This document shows, one piece after another, positions 1-11,784 of a stretch of DNA of 64,000 nucleotides. Position numbers and translations under genes: made by a program. The notes under the pieces are model-generated. The model was given only the letters and a program-made list of their open reading frames with translations, had not been told where the DNA came from and did no database searches. The stretch is from assembly GCF_023283765.1 (NCBI RefSeq), contig NZ_JAKILG010000002.1, forward strand, positions 153,313 through 217,312, given 5' to 3'. Within the stretch, counting starts at the first letter, position 1. Each line of letters opens with the position of its first letter. The stretch comes from Shewanella profunda. GTDB taxonomy: Bacteria > Pseudomonadota > Gammaproteobacteria > Enterobacterales > Shewanellaceae.

Positions 1-33
1 CGGCCTTAATGAATGGCATGAACAGTTAAAGGC

Positions 34-3000
34 TTATCTCGCCAAAACACGCTCGTGTAATTCTTGCACTGAAGTCACATTGGTACGATCGTCAGCAGCA
101 TGGGCCATACAAGTGGCGAATGCAGCATTCATGGTCGTAGTGTAGTTCACTTTGTAACGCAGTGCACCGCGGCGTAACTGACGCGAGTCTTCAATCGCTT
201 GACGACCTTCTGTCGTGTTAACAATGTAAGTGTACTCACCGTTCTTGATGCGATCGAGAATATGTGGACGACCTTCATGTACCTTGTTCACTAAACGTGG
301 GTTAATGCCCGCTTCACCCAGAATAATGGCTGTACCGTGGGTCGCATCGATTTGGTAACCCAACTCGATTAACTTAGCCGCTAAATCGGCAACGCGTTTC
401 TTATCACTGTTACGCACAGACAATAATGCACGACCCGACTTAGGCACTTCAGAAGTCGCACCTAACTGCGCCTTAGCATAAGCTTCTGCGAAGGTGTCAC
501 CCACGCCCATCACTTCACCGGTAGAGCGCATTTCTGGGCCTAACAGTGGATCAACACCTGGGAACTTGTTAAAGGGTAACACCACTTCTTTCACTGAATA
601 GAAAGGTGGGATCACTTCTTTAGTAAAGTTTTGCGACTTCAAGCTTTGACCCGCCATCACGCGCGCGGCGATCTTAGCTAAAGGCACACCGGTCGCTTTG
701 GACACGAATGGCACAGTACGGGCAGCACGTGGGTTAACTTCAATCATATAGATTTCGTTATCTTTCACGGCAAACTGTACGTTCATCAGACCGACTACAC
801 CGAGTTCCATCGCCAACTTGCCCACTTGGACACGCATACGGTCTTGGATTTCTTGGCTTAATGTGTACGGCGGCAGGGAACAGCCTGAGTCACCGGAGTG
901 AACCCCAGCTTGCTCGATATGCTCCATAATTGCGCCAATCACAACTGTCTCGCCATCACATACCGCATCGATATCCACTTCAATCGCATCATCTAAGAAA
1001 CGATCGAGTAGCACTGGCGATGCATTAGACACGCTCACGGCTTCATTGAAATAACGCAGTAAATCCTGTTGGTCGTAGACGATTTCCATCGCACGGCCAC
1101 CCAATACATAGGATGGACGCACAACCAATGGATAACCGATACGCTCAGCGGCAATCACTGCGCCTTCAACTGTGGTGACAGTATCGTTCTCAGGCTGCTT
1201 CATCTCTAAGCGTTGAATCGCTTGCTGGAAACGCTCACGGTCTTCGGCGCGATCAATCGCATCCGGACTCGTCCCAATAATGGGCACTCCAGCAGCTTCT
1301 AAGGCTCGCGCTAATTTAAGTGGGGTTTGACCACCGTACTGCACGATAACGCCTTTTGGCTTCTCGATGCGGACGATTTCTAACACATCTTCCAGCGTGA
1401 CAGGCTCAAAATAAAGACGATCTGAAGTGTCGTAATCGGTCGAAACGGTTTCAGGGTTACAGTTCACCATGATAGTTTCATAACCGTCTTCACGCAGTGC
1501 TAACGCCGCGTGTACACAGCAATAGTCAAACTCAATACCTTGACCAATACGGTTTGGCCCGCCACCTAAGACCATGATTTTGTCACGGTTAGATGGGTTA
1601 GCTTCACACTCTTCCTCGTAGGTCGAGTACATATAAGCCGTATCGGTCGCAAACTCTGCCGCACAGGTATCAACACGTTTGTAGACTGGGTGCAAGTCGA
1701 ACTTATCACGCAGCTTACGCACTTCGGCTTCGTTCACCCCTAATACATCGGCTAAACGCGCATCGGCAAAACCTTTACGTTTAAGCTTACGCAGTAAATC
1801 ATAATCCAGACCCGCTAAACCGCCTTCAGCAACAACGCCTTCGAGTTTAACAAGTTCTTCAATTTGCACGAGGAACCAAGGATCGATATTGGTCAGGCGG
1901 AAGATTTCGTCAAGGCCAAGACCCGCACGCATCGCATCGGCAATGTACCAAATCCGGTCACAACCGGGTTCTTTTAGCTCGAGGCGAATGCGCGACATCG
2001 CTTCAGGTTTAGACATATCTGTAATGGAGTCTAAACCGTTACGGTTAACCTCTAAACCACGCAAGGCTTTTTGCAGTGACTCTTGGAAAGTACGACCAAT
2101 TGCCATTACTTCACCCACAGATTTCATCTGTGTGGTTAAGCGGTCATTTGCACCAGCAAACTTTTCAAAGTTAAAACGGGGTACTTTAGTCACGACGTAA
2201 TCGATAGCAGGCTCGAATGATGCTGGCGTGCGACCGCCAGTGATGTCGTTCATCAGCTCATCAAGGGTGAAACCGACCGCTAACTTAGCGGCGATTTTAG
2301 CAATCGGGAAACCCGTGGCTTTAGATGCTAACGCAGATGAACGTGATACCCGAGGGTTCATCTCGATGATCACCATACGGCCATCGATTGGGTTAATACC
2401 AAACTGTACGTTCGAGCCGCCCGTTTCAACCCCAATCTCACGCAGTACGGCCATAGAGGCGTTACGCATGATTTGGTATTCTTTATCTGTTAGGGTTTGC
2501 GCGGGTGCTACGGTAATCGAGTCGCCTGTGTGTACGCCCATAGGATCGAAGTTTTCGATAGAACACACTATGATGCAGTTATCATTGCGGTCACGAACCA
2601 CTTCCATCTCGTATTCTTTCCAACCGATTAAGCTCTCATCGATCAGCAGTTCTTTGGTTGGCGATAAATCCAAGCCTTGAGAACAGATTTCTTCGAACTC
2701 TTCCTTGTTGTAGGCAATACCACCACCCGAGCCACCCATAGTAAAGGATGGACGGATAATACAAGGGAAACCGACTTGATCGAGCACACCGTAGGCTTCT
2801 TCCATACTGTGGGCAATACCCGCACGTGGACACTCTAAACCGATGCGTTTCATCGCTCGGTCAAAGCGGCTACGGTCTTCGGCTTTGTCGATAGCATCGG
2901 CTGTCGCGCCAATCATCTCGACGTTAAATTCCGCCAGAACACCTTTGGCTTCGAGTTCTAATGCACAGTTCAGTGCGGTTTGGCCGCCCATGGTTGGCAG

Positions 3001-3258
3001 AATCGCGTCTGGACGTTCTTTAGCAATAATATTACGGACCACTTCCCAGTGGATTGGCTCGATATAAGTGGCATCGGCCATTTCAGGGTCAGTCATAATG
3101 GTGGCAGGGTTAGAGTTCACCAGAATGACACGGTAGCCTTCTTCACGCAGTGCTTTACACGCCTGCGCGCCTGAATAGTCAAACTCACATGCCTGACCAA
3201 TAACAATCGGGCCGGCTCCTAGGATAAGAATACTCTTTATATCTGTACGTTTTGGCAT
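34..3258 (-). CDS. carB: Carbamoyl-phosphate synthase large subunit
   Basis: CarB makes carbamoyl phosphate from bicarbonate, ammonia (channelled from CarA) and two ATP, feeding pyrimidine and arginine synthesis in the cytoplasm. The 1074 residues match the usual length. The family's internal duplication is visible: each half starts with a nucleotide-binding segment ([19 protein letters not shown] near residue 12 and [17 protein letters not shown] near residue 560) followed by an ATP-grasp domain with an EMNPR / EVNPR metal-ligand motif. The C-terminal MGS-like allosteric domain begins near residue 935. The ATG start is 27 bp downstream of carA, so the two are co-transcribed. Nothing unusual seen. 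Confidence 0.98.
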   Translation of the reverse strand: MPKRTDIKSILILGAGPIVIGQACEFDYSGAQACKALREEGYRVILVNSNPATIMTDPEMADATYIEPIHWEVVRNIIAKERPDAILPTMGGQTALNCALELEAKGVLAEFNVEMIGATADAIDKAEDRSRFDRAMKRIGLECPRAGIAHSMEEAYGVLDQVGFPCIIRPSFTMGGSGGGIAYNKEEFEEICSQGLDLSPTKELLIDESLIGWKEYEMEVVRDRNDNCIIVCSIENFDPMGVHTGDSITVAPAQTLTDKEYQIMRNASMAVLREIGVETGGSNVQFGINPIDGRMVIIEMNPRVSRSSALASKATGFPIAKIAAKLAVGFTLDELMNDITGGRTPASFEPAIDYVVTKVPRFNFEKFAGANDRLTTQMKSVGEVMAIGRTFQESLQKALRGLEVNRNGLDSITDMSKPEAMSRIRLELKEPGCDRIWYIADAMRAGLGLDEIFRLTNIDPWFLVQIEELVKLEGVVAEGGLAGLDYDLLRKLKRKGFADARLADVLGVNEAEVRKLRDKFDLHPVYKRVDTCAAEFATDTAYMYSTYEEECEANPSNRDKIMVLGGGPNRIGQGIEFDYCCVHAALALREDGYETIMVNCNPETVSTDYDTSDRLYFEPVTLEDVLEIVRIEKPKGVIVQYGGQTPLKLARALEAAGVPIIGTSPDAIDRAEDRERFQQAIQRLEMKQPENDTVTTVEGAVIAAERIGYPLVVRPSYVLGGRAMEIVYDQQDLLRYFNEAVSVSNASPVLLDRFLDDAIEVDIDAVCDGETVVIGAIMEHIEQAGVHSGDSGCSLPPYTLSQEIQDRMRVQVGKLAMELGVVGLMNVQFAVKDNEIYMIEVNPRAARTVPFVSKATGVPLAKIAARVMAGQSLKSQNFTKEVIPPFYSVKEVVLPFNKFPGVDPLLGPEMRSTGEVMGVGDTFAEAYAKAQLGATSEVPKSGRALLSVRNSDKKRVADLAAKLIELGYQIDATHGTAIILGEAGINPRLVNKVHEGRPHILDRIKNGEYTYIVNTTEGRQAIEDSRQLRRGALRYKVNYTTTMNAAFATCMAHAADDRTNVTSVQELHERVLAR

Positions 3259-3285
3259 TGCTTCTCTCTTCTCCTAGCTAGCGTA

Positions 3286-4434
3286 CTACTTGGCGTTCTG
3301 ACGGTATTGTTCAATAAGCTCGATAAAGTGATCGAACAGCGGGGCGGCATCGTTCGGGCCTGGGCTTGCTTCAGGGTGACCTTGGAAGCTAAACGCGGGT
3401 TTATCCGTGAGATGGATACCTTGTAATGAACCATCAAACAGCGACTTATGCGTCACCTTAATGTTGGTGGGTAAGGTGGTTTCATCGGCAGCAAAACCAT
3501 GGTTTTGGCTGGTGATCATCACGTTACCTTTCTCGATATTGCTCACTGGGTGGTTTGCACCGTGGTGACCAAATTTCATCTTTAAGGTTTTTGCACCCGA
3601 GGCCAGCGCGAGTAGCTGATGACCTAAACAGATACCGAAAATTGGCGTGTCGGTTTTCAGGATCTGCTGAATCGCTTCAATAGCGTAATCGCATGGCTCT
3701 GGATCGCCAGGGCCGTTCGAGAGGAACACACCATCGGGATCCATCGCTAACACTTCGGCGGCAGAGGTTTTAGCTGGCACAACAGTCACGTCGCAACCGC
3801 GGTCCACTAACATACGCAAAATGTTTTGCTTAACGCCGTAGTCGTAGGCTACTACTTTGTATTTAAGCTCATTTGCTGGCGTATCTTCTGGTAAGCCGCC
3901 CACTAAACGCCAGCTACCTTTGCGCCATGGATAGGCTGCTTTAGCAGTGACTTCTTTAGCGAGATCCATGCCTTTTAAACCGGGGAAGGCTTTGGCAGCT
4001 GCGAGGGCTTTTGCTTCGTCTAAGTCTGCACCAGCCATAATACAACCAGCTTGAGCACCTTTTTCACGGAGAATACGAGTTAACTTGCGGGTATCGATAT
4101 CTGCTATGCCAACGACATTGTTCGCTTTGAGATAATCACTTAAGCTTTGTTGATTGCGGAAACTACTTGCTATGAGCGGAAGATCGCGAATGATAAGACC
4201 ACAAGCGTGAACCCCATTGGATTCTATATCTTCATTATTGGTACCAGTGTTGCCTATGTGTGGGTAAGTTAAAGTTACAATCTGGCGTGAGTAGGATGGA
4301 TCAGTTAAAATTTCTTGGTAACCTGTCATCGAAGTGTTAAAAACAACTTCACCAACAGAGAGTCCATCGGCACCAATTGCTGTGCCAGTGAATACGGTTC
4401 CATCTTCGAGTACGAGTAAGGCAGACTTTGTCAA
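3286..4434 (-). CDS. carA: Carbamoyl-phosphate synthase small (glutaminase) subunit
   Basis: CarA hydrolyses glutamine and delivers ammonia to CarB. An N-terminal CPSase small-subunit domain is followed by a class I glutamine amidotransferase with the nucleophile elbow FGICLGHQ and the His/Glu motif QGHPEAS. I chose a TTG start at 4434: it gives an N-terminus ([11 protein letters not shown]) that lines up with the family, and GGAGG lies just upstream. A longer reading from an ATG at 4461 adds nine residues unlike the family. First gene of carAB; its promoter must lie in the 4435-4587 gap. No convincing arginine operator was seen there. Confidence 0.95.
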   Translation of the reverse strand: MTKSALLVLEDGTVFTGTAIGADGLSVGEVVFNTSMTGYQEILTDPSYSRQIVTLTYPHIGNTGTNNEDIESNGVHACGLIIRDLPLIASSFRNQQSLSDYLKANNVVGIADIDTRKLTRILREKGAQAGCIMAGADLDEAKALAAAKAFPGLKGMDLAKEVTAKAAYPWRKGSWRLVGGLPEDTPANELKYKVVAYDYGVKQNILRMLVDRGCDVTVVPAKTSAAEVLAMDPDGVFLSNGPGDPEPCDYAIEAIQQILKTDTPIFGICLGHQLLALASGAKTLKMKFGHHGANHPVSNIEKGNVMITSQNHGFAADETTLPTNIKVTHKSLFDGSLQGIHLTDKPAFSFQGHPEASPGPNDAAPLFDHFIELIEQYRQNAK

Positions 4435-4587
4435 CGCGACCTCCATAAAGAGCCAAGCCACTGAAATATAATGTTTTTATGTTATGTTAAGATACCAATT
4501 TCCGCTGTTTCACGAAATTTTGACAAATTCCAGCGAGTTTACAGGAAAAACGCGAAACCGTCCACCCGTTGGTAACTGGGTGCAAAA

Positions 4588-4610
4588 AAAAACGCCATAT
4601 TGGCGTTTTT
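4588..4610 (-). terminator. Rho-independent terminator of dapB
   Basis: A perfect ten-base inverted repeat (AAAAACGCCA / TGGCGTTTTT) with a three-base loop. On the minus strand it is followed by a run of nine T, directly after the dapB stop codon. It separates dapB from the carA promoter region. Confidence 0.9.
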
Positions 4611-4614
4611 AATA

Positions 4615-5451
<837 letters not shown>

Positions 5452-5464
5452 CTATTCCATAAGA

Positions 5465-5491
5465 AAACGCCTAAGACAGGCTTAGGCGTTT
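5465..5491 (-). terminator. Terminator downstream of fklB
   Basis: Eleven-base perfect inverted repeat (AAACGCCTAAG / CTTAGGCGTTT) with a five-base loop, followed on the minus strand by TTTTCTT. It lies just after the fklB stop codon and before the dapB ribosome binding site. Confidence 0.85.
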
Positions 5492-5499
5492 CAATCACA

Positions 5500-6117
5500 T
5501 TAGACGATGTCTAACAACTCAACTTCAAACACTAAGGTCGAGTAAGGAGGAATTGATGCGCCGGCACCACGCTCACCGTAGGCTAACTGATGTGGCACAT
5601 ATAATTTTAATTTAGTGCCCACTGGCATCAATTGCAGTGCTTCAGTCCAGCCAGCGATAACGCCTGATACTGGGAATTCTGCGGGTTGACCGCGAACAAC
5701 AGAGCTGTCGAACACATCACCATTGATAAAAGAACCGTGATAATGAGTACGCACTGTATCTTCGTAAGTCGGAGTAGCACCGTTACCTTGTACTAGTACT
5801 TCGTATTGCAGACCAGAACCGGTCACAATCACACCATCACGCTTAGCGTTTTGCGCTAAGAATGTTTCGCCTTCTGCAGAGGCAGATGCTGCTGCTTGCT
5901 CTTGAGCAGCTTGAATTCGACCGCTGATTTCAGTGAATGCAACTTGCAGATCCTGCATAGATACAGCACTTTCTAAACCGGCAAACGCATCGGCTAAACC
6001 TGCTTGAACGGCAGGTATATCCACACCATCAAAAGAATTAGCGGCCAGTTGCTCACCCATTTGACGGCCTACGCCGTAGCTTGCTTGCTGTTCAACAGTG
6101 CTGAATTTATCAGACAT
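5500..6117 (-). CDS. fklB: FKBP-type peptidyl-prolyl cis-trans isomerase, FklB (FKBP22) type
   Basis: A folding catalyst that isomerises X-Pro bonds. The 205 residues follow the FklB/FKBP22 layout: an N-terminal helical dimerisation domain (to about residue 95), then a single FKBP domain with GSGLQYEVLVQGNG, the active-site segment FDSSVVRGQPAEFPVSGVI and the terminal GERGAGASIPPYSTLVFEVEL. No signal peptide is visible, which favours cytoplasmic FklB over periplasmic FkpA. Single gene with its own terminator. Confidence 0.93.
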   Translation of the reverse strand: MSDKFSTVEQQASYGVGRQMGEQLAANSFDGVDIPAVQAGLADAFAGLESAVSMQDLQVAFTEISGRIQAAQEQAAASASAEGETFLAQNAKRDGVIVTGSGLQYEVLVQGNGATPTYEDTVRTHYHGSFINGDVFDSSVVRGQPAEFPVSGVIAGWTEALQLMPVGTKLKLYVPHQLAYGERGAGASIPPYSTLVFEVELLDIV

Positions 6118-6296
6118 AATTAACGACTCTCAATTATCAGTGGAATTTTGCGCGCCAGTTTAGCATAGTTCCGAGGCTTATGCTGATAAACTGACTGCTT
6201 ATTTAATTTTCAACGGATTTTTACATCGCCAGTGCGTAGTTATACATCAGCAGTGCCTAATCTACGCTAAATCATTACAGAAAACTGTAATTATCG

Positions 6297-7106
6297 CTAT
6301 TTGGGCACAACACACTGGTTCTTCACATTGACCTTCGCGCTTTTATATAGCGGTTGCATTTGCCCTTGAAGTTGCTGTAACTGAGCGATGCGATTGCTGT
6401 TCGAGGGATGAGTAGATAACAATTCAATGCCTTGGCTTCCTCCCGCCTTCGACATATTTTGCCATAGGTCGACACTCTGCGCCGGATCAAAACCTGCACG
6501 TGCCATCAACTCTAAGCCCATGACATCCGCTTCACTCTCTTGGGCACGGCCAAAGGGCAAAATAACCCCAACTTGAGCACCCAGCCCGAGTGCAGACATA
6601 TATAAGTCACGGTTCGCCACCCCACTCACCCCAAGCGCCGCATCAGCAATCTGCATTCCCACACCCGTTAACTGCCCACGGGAAACCTGTTCATTCCCGT
6701 GTTGCGCCAGTACGTGGGCAACTTCGTGGCCTATAACAGTGGCAAGCTGATCAGAACCATTAGCCACCTTGAGCAATCCGGTATAGACACCGATATGTCC
6801 ACCGGGTAGCGCAAAAGCATTAACTTGCTCAGAGTCAAACAACACCACATCCCAACGCTGGGTCTGATCTGGCAATACTGCGGTGATGCGGTTAGCCACG
6901 CAGTTGACATATTGCGTCAGCTTTTTATCGTTACTCACCTTCAGTTGCTTTTTCATCTCCTCAAAAGAGCTGTCACCCATCTGCTGCATTTGCGCCGATG
7001 AATACAGCAAAGTTTGCCCTCTTCCCGTAGGCGATTGCGTAGTCGCACAGGCCGATAATCCGAGCATGACGGTAATCACCATCAAGCTTAATCGGTTTGA
7101 TTTCAT
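6297..7106 (-). CDS. M48-family zinc metalloprotease lipoprotein (LoiP/YggG-like)
   Basis: A periplasmic, probably outer-membrane-anchored, zinc protease of the kind used in envelope quality control. The N-terminus is a lipoprotein signal peptide with lipobox LSAC (Cys 20). The catalytic motif HEVAH lies near residue 128, and a downstream Glu in ESEADVMGLEL is the likely third zinc ligand. At 269 residues and without TPR repeats, it fits LoiP/YggG better than the longer BepA. GGGAGAG precedes the ATG. Transcribed alone, in the same direction as the upstream helicase. Confidence 0.88.
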   Translation of the reverse strand: MKSNRLSLMVITVMLGLSACATTQSPTGRGQTLLYSSAQMQQMGDSSFEEMKKQLKVSNDKKLTQYVNCVANRITAVLPDQTQRWDVVLFDSEQVNAFALPGGHIGVYTGLLKVANGSDQLATVIGHEVAHVLAQHGNEQVSRGQLTGVGMQIADAALGVSGVANRDLYMSALGLGAQVGVILPFGRAQESEADVMGLELMARAGFDPAQSVDLWQNMSKAGGSQGIELLSTHPSNSNRIAQLQQLQGQMQPLYKSAKVNVKNQCVVPK

Positions 7107-7212
7107 GTGGAGCTCTCCCTAATCTTTTTATTGCATGAAGATCTATGAGCCCTATAAGGACTCAGCTAATGAAATGATTTTACTGAGTATAGGTAAGATA
7201 AGCCAAATGAGA

Positions 7213-8517
7213 TTAACGCTTAGCGTTAAAATCCTTTGCGCTGCGTTTATTCATGCTGCGGCGGTTGGCCTGTTTATCCCGCGGCGCTCGCTTAGGCTCA
7301 AGCTTGCCCTCCGCGGCGCCATCAGTGGTTTTTTCACTCGGCTTATCCGTTACTGGAAATTCGGCCAATAATGCCAGCGGCAACTCCCGTGCGGTCAAGG
7401 TACGAATGGCCGTTAAAGTTGTCATTTCACCGTGGCACACGAGGGAAATCGCCAACCCTTTTGCTCCCGCTCTGGCGGTGCGGCCGATTCGGTGCACATA
7501 CACAGGCGCACTCATGGGTAAATCGAGATTGATAACAACAGGCAAGGCATCGACATGAATGCCGCGCGCCATTAAATCTGTCGCCACTAACACTTGAATC
7601 CGATGGGCTTTAAAGTCGGCCAAGGTTTGGCTGCGCACGCTTTGGTCTTTCTCACCGTGCAGCGCGGCGACTTTCATTCCCGCTTTAGCGAGTCTTTTTG
7701 CGACGGCATCGGCATCATCTCGGGCACTGATAAACACCAGCACCTGCGGCCATTGATATTGTTTTAACAGGGCGATCAATGCCTGCGCTTTACTGCCCTT
7801 GTTGACTAAATAGAGCCGCTCATCGATTTCGGCGACCACTGAATTAACCTTGTGGGCTTCGACGCGTAACGGATCATTAATCAGCAGCTTACTCGCCAAT
7901 GAATCCAATGCCTCGGGCAGAGTGGCGGAAAATAATAAGGTTTGCTTAAGCTTAGGCATCAACGCCATCAGCTTTTGCACATCGGGCCAGAACCCCATTT
8001 CCAGCAGACGATCCGCTTCATCCAACACGAGATGCTTTATCGAGTCGAGGTCGACATGGGACTGCTTGCATAAATCCAGTAAACGCCCTGGGGTTGCCAC
8101 TAAAACCTGAGGTCTTCCTGCAAGCTCAATCAATTGGCTCTCAAGGTCCACTCCGCCACAGAGGGTTTGAATTTTGATTGCACTTGGCAACGCACTCGTT
8201 ACGGCTTGCAGTGCCTGCGTCACTTGCAACGCCAATTCCCGTGTCGGCACTAATATTAGGGCTTGAGCCCTATGAGTTAATGCCTTTTTCGCGCTCTGTA
8301 ACTGTTGCAACAAGGGCAAACCAAAGGCTAAGGTTTTGCCACTACCCGTTTGTGCCAAAGCTAACAAATCCCGCCCCGCTAGTATGGCCGGAATAGCCAA
8401 TTGCTGCACCCGAGTAGGACACTGCAGCGTCGCAGGTAACGCCTTAATTAATGCCGAGTTTAAGCCAAGTTCGGTAAACGTTAGCGACTCAGGGGAAGAA
8501 AGCTCGGGAAAGGTCAT
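7213..8517 (-). CDS. DEAD-box ATP-dependent RNA helicase (RhlE-like)
   Basis: An ATP-dependent RNA helicase. A Q-motif region (CPTRVQQLAIPAI) is followed by motif I AQTGSGKT, motif II DEAD (VLDEADRLLEMGF), motif III SAT and motif VI HRIGRTARAG. The last 60 or so residues form a basic, low-complexity tail, as in RhlE-type enzymes that act on ribosomal or structured RNA. The start is uncertain: neither the ATG at 8517 nor one at 8538 has a good Shine-Dalgarno. I favour 8517 because the extra residues would be an odd hydrophobic extension. The specific subfamily is an inference. Confidence 0.9.
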   Translation of the reverse strand: MTFPELSSPESLTFTELGLNSALIKALPATLQCPTRVQQLAIPAILAGRDLLALAQTGSGKTLAFGLPLLQQLQSAKKALTHRAQALILVPTRELALQVTQALQAVTSALPSAIKIQTLCGGVDLESQLIELAGRPQVLVATPGRLLDLCKQSHVDLDSIKHLVLDEADRLLEMGFWPDVQKLMALMPKLKQTLLFSATLPEALDSLASKLLINDPLRVEAHKVNSVVAEIDERLYLVNKGSKAQALIALLKQYQWPQVLVFISARDDADAVAKRLAKAGMKVAALHGEKDQSVRSQTLADFKAHRIQVLVATDLMARGIHVDALPVVINLDLPMSAPVYVHRIGRTARAGAKGLAISLVCHGEMTTLTAIRTLTARELPLALLAEFPVTDKPSEKTTDGAAEGKLEPKRAPRDKQANRRSMNKRSAKDFNAKR

Positions 8518-8538
8518 TACAACACCGGATAAAAACAT

Positions 8539-9000
8539 GGGAGCGAAAGTCTACTGAGTGTTGCCTAAGAATACCAATTTTGTTTAAGGGGGTTTGTTTA
8601 AGGGCCTTTACTTAAACCCCTTTGCCTAAGTCATTATTTAGGTCTGCATGGGGATAAGGCCAACTCATCAAACCTTGCCTCATCCCCTGTGTCACCACAG
8701 CATTTTTACCTATGAATTTCGATAACGTCGCCGAGGGAACTGTGCATTCCTGTAAATGCCAAAAATCAACAGAAATTCAAAGGCATGTTGAAGCCTCGCC
8801 GAGGTTGCCGCACAAAACCCACCAGCCATTAATAACGTTACAAACATAAAAATAAGATGTTACATTCAAAACTAAACGATAAAGCAGTAATTTACACTGC
8901 AAAATAAAAATATTATCGACACTTAGTCTGAGACATTGAATAGGGTGTATGCTAGAGTCAGATTGAAAGGATAACCCGTCATCAGCGCCAAGGAGGCTCT
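8539..9000. other. Intergenic region between divergent helicase and gldA-like genes
   Basis: No gene is supported here. It must contain the promoters of both flanking genes. Two hairpins are visible: one at about 8586-8622 in which TTTAAGGG-type direct repeats pair with AAACCCCTT, and one at 8650-8687 (GGGGAT-A-AGGC / GCCT-C-ATCCCC). A purine-rich SD (AAGGAGG) immediately precedes the ATG at 9001. Confidence 0.5.
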
Positions 9001-10119
9001 ATGAGCACTGTCGTTCCACGCACCGTCACTTCCCCCAAAAAATTCGTTATTGGCAAGGGCTTGTTGGCTCAAATGCATGATTATGTTCATGACTTTGGCG
9101 ATAACGCTTTTATCATCTGCGATGAATTTATCCTCAGCCGAGTCGAGAATGAAGCTATCGCTGGGCTAGATAAAAAGAAAATCAGCAGTCATGTTGAAAA
9201 ATTCAACTATGAATGCAGTGAAGCCGAGATCAAGCGCCTCGGTGGGCTGGCAGAAGAACATAATGCTAACGTGATTGTTGGAGTTGGCGGTGGTAAAACC
9301 TTAGATGCCGCCAAAGCGGTCGCCTTTTATCAAAAACAACCCGTCGTGCTCTACCCGACTATTGCCTCGACAGATGCCCCATGCACTGCACTTGCAGTGA
9401 TCTATTCCGAAACAGGCGAGTTTGAACGCTATCTGTTTCTACCACAGAATCCAGACGCTGTTATCGCCGACACTGCCATTATTGCCGCGGCTCCGGCCCG
9501 ATTTTTTGCGGCGGGTATCGGCGATGCACTGGCAACCTATTTTGAAGCTCGCGCCTGCTATCAATCGGATGGCGTCAACCTAGTCCTGAAAAAGCCTTCC
9601 CGCACAGGACTGGGATTGGCCCAACTTTGCTATCAATTACTGACTGAAAATGTTGAAGCCGCTATGGACGCCGTTAAAAACAACATAGTCACGCCAGCAC
9701 TGGAACAGACCATTGAAGCCACCATATATCTCAGTGGTGTTGGGGCTGAGGCCGGTGGATTAGCCGCCGCCCATGCTGTGAACAATGGTATGTCGGCAGT
9801 TGCTGACTTGCACCGCGCTCAACACGGCGAGAAAGTGGTCTTTGGTTTATTGACTCAACTAGTGTTGGAAAATGCCCCGAAAGCCGAGATCGATAACGTT
9901 ATCCGTATCATCAAAACGGCTGGACTGCCGCTCACTCTCGCAGATTTAGGACTGAAAACCTTTATCGAGGAAGAATGGCGCAAAGTGGCCGAAATTGCCT
10001 GCGCGGAAGGTGACACTATGGGCAATATGCCAATGAAGTTAACCGCCGATGATGTCTATCAAGCCATGATAGCCGCCAATGCGATGGCAGAGCGCTACAA
10101 GAACACCGAAGCTGGCTAG
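9001..10119 (+). CDS. Iron-containing alcohol dehydrogenase, glycerol dehydrogenase (GldA) family
   Basis: An NAD-linked, metal-dependent alcohol or polyol dehydrogenase. The N-terminal nucleotide-binding domain has GVGGGKTLDAAKAVA (around residue 98) and the TIASTDAPCTAL segment typical of GldA. The metal ligands are the Asp in GIGDALATYFEAR and the His residues in AAAHAVNNG and HRAQHGEKV. At 372 residues it is of normal length. The next gene, 211 bp on, encodes an aldehyde dehydrogenase, so the pair may oxidise a diol or hydroxy acid stepwise; the true substrate cannot be read from the sequence. AAGGAGG precedes the ATG. Confidence 0.85.
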   Translation: MSTVVPRTVTSPKKFVIGKGLLAQMHDYVHDFGDNAFIICDEFILSRVENEAIAGLDKKKISSHVEKFNYECSEAEIKRLGGLAEEHNANVIVGVGGGKTLDAAKAVAFYQKQPVVLYPTIASTDAPCTALAVIYSETGEFERYLFLPQNPDAVIADTAIIAAAPARFFAAGIGDALATYFEARACYQSDGVNLVLKKPSRTGLGLAQLCYQLLTENVEAAMDAVKNNIVTPALEQTIEATIYLSGVGAEAGGLAAAHAVNNGMSAVADLHRAQHGEKVVFGLLTQLVLENAPKAEIDNVIRIIKTAGLPLTLADLGLKTFIEEEWRKVAEIACAEGDTMGNMPMKLTADDVYQAMIAANAMAERYKNTEAG

Positions 10120-10330
10120 CAAGCACTGACAATAGAAAGCGCATGTTGCACAGGTCATTTAAGCATCGCTTTGATGTTATTGACCTATTTATGCAGTAGA
10201 CAATTTAAGAAACAGCGTTTTATCCCTTGCCATTCTTACATGGCAAGGATCCCACTACAAACTGAACATTTTCTGCCCCGATGCCAAGAGTTGGCATTAA
10301 TATCTATTAGTTGAACGCTTGGAGGAACAT

Positions 10331-11722
10331 ATGGCTTATGCAACGACTAATCCCTTTACGGGAGAGCTCATCAAAGAATTTCCAAATGCGACAGATACCG
10401 AAGTAACACAGGCGATAGAAGCTGCCCATCAGGCTTTTTTAAGCTGGCGGATCACTCCCTTTGCAGAAAAAGCCGCAATACTGTCTCGGGCCGCCACAAT
10501 TCTCAGAGACAACAAGCGCAAATATGCCAAATTGCTGACGTTAGAAATGGGCAAAGTTATCGCTGAAGCTGAGGCTGAAGTAGAGCTATCGGCGCAGATT
10601 TTTGAATACTACGTCGAACATGCCGAGCGAATGCTGGCACCACAAAAACTCCCGGTTACCGATCCCGCCGAGGGCGAAGCAATACTGGTTAACGAACCCC
10701 TAGGCGTATTACTTGCCATCGAACCTTGGAACTTCCCCTACTATCAGATTGCACGTATTTTGGCACCACAGCTTTCAGCCGGAAATACCCTACTGCTGAA
10801 ACATGCTTCCAACGTGCCCCAGTGTGCTGCCGCCTTTGAAGGCCTGATGAAGGAAGCTGGACTGCCCTTGGGTGCCTTCCAGAACCTGTATGCGACTCGA
10901 GATCAGGTAGAGCAGATCATCAGTTCACCCAAAGTGCATGGAGTTGCCCTCACTGGATCAGAAGATGCGGGATCGATTATTGCAGCTCAAGCCGGTAAGG
11001 CACTGAAAAAATCGACCCTAGAACTGGGGGGAGCAGATGCCTTTATCGTACTGGAAGATGCCGAGCTATTAAAAACCATCGACTGGGCCGTATTTGGCCG
11101 TCACTGGAATGCGGGTCAGGTCTGCACATCGTCCAAGCGGATGATCTTGGTTGAAGCTATTTATGATCAATTTATGGAAGGCTATATCAAGGGTGTCGAG
11201 GCGCTCAAAGCGGGCGATCCTATGGATCCAGCCACAACGTTAGCACCACTTTCTTCCCAAGGCGCCGCCGATGAGCTGAAACAGAAGATCCGTGATGCAG
11301 TAAAACACGGTGCGACCGCCACCGAAGTTGGCCCTAAAGTGCCACAGCAAGGTGCCTTTGTGCAGCCAACAATACTCACCAATGTGATGCCAGATAACCC
11401 AGCCTACTATTGGGAATTTTTCGGCCCTGTATCCACAATCCATAAAGTTAAGGATGAGCAAGAGGCGATTGCCATCGCTAATGACTCGCCCTTTGGCCTT
11501 GGTGGCTCAGTGTTTACTGCCGATAACAAACGCGGTATCGCTGTGGCTAATCAGGTTTCCACTGGCATGATGTTCGTCAATCATCCGACTATGGTGAAGG
11601 CTGACCTGCCCTTTGGCGGAGTTCGCCGCTCAGGTTATGGCCGCGAGTTGATCGATTTGGGATTAAAAGAGTTTGTAAACCACAAACTGATTAATGTGGT
11701 TGATATCAACGCGCCTTTCTAA
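10331..11722 (+). CDS. NAD(P)-dependent succinate-semialdehyde-type aldehyde dehydrogenase
   Basis: It oxidises an aldehyde, probably succinate semialdehyde or a similar short-chain substrate, to the acid. Family landmarks are present: IEPWNFP near residue 132, LELGGADAF with the general-base Glu, and NAGQVCTSSKR with the catalytic Cys. Length (463 residues) and overall resemblance are close to E. coli Sad/YneI. The ATG at 10331 is chosen because GGAGG sits five bases upstream; an in-frame TTG at 10319 overlaps that SD. It follows the GldA-like gene and ends at a strong terminator. Confidence 0.87.
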   Translation: MAYATTNPFTGELIKEFPNATDTEVTQAIEAAHQAFLSWRITPFAEKAAILSRAATILRDNKRKYAKLLTLEMGKVIAEAEAEVELSAQIFEYYVEHAERMLAPQKLPVTDPAEGEAILVNEPLGVLLAIEPWNFPYYQIARILAPQLSAGNTLLLKHASNVPQCAAAFEGLMKEAGLPLGAFQNLYATRDQVEQIISSPKVHGVALTGSEDAGSIIAAQAGKALKKSTLELGGADAFIVLEDAELLKTIDWAVFGRHWNAGQVCTSSKRMILVEAIYDQFMEGYIKGVEALKAGDPMDPATTLAPLSSQGAADELKQKIRDAVKHGATATEVGPKVPQQGAFVQPTILTNVMPDNPAYYWEFFGPVSTIHKVKDEQEAIAIANDSPFGLGGSVFTADNKRGIAVANQVSTGMMFVNHPTMVKADLPFGGVRRSGYGRELIDLGLKEFVNHKLINVVDINAPF

Positions 11723-11748
11723 TGCCTTAGAAAATAGCGAGATCTGAC

Positions 11749-11784
11749 AAAAGCCTGACGGAGTCCTCTGTCAGGCTTTTTTAT
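11749..11784. terminator. Bidirectional terminator
   Basis: Perfect eleven-base stem AAAAGCCTGAC / GTCAGGCTTTT, followed by TTTTTTATTT on the plus strand and preceded by an A-rich tract. It lies between the convergent aldehyde dehydrogenase and btuF genes and can serve both. Confidence 0.9.

Noticed and set aside
2228..2680. 150-codon plus-strand frame inside carB
   Set aside because: Shadow of the strongly conserved carB coding sequence; composition and lack of SD argue against a gene.
4435..4587. Arginine repressor operator before carAB
   Set aside because: No pair of ARG-box-like palindromes could be recognised in the gap.
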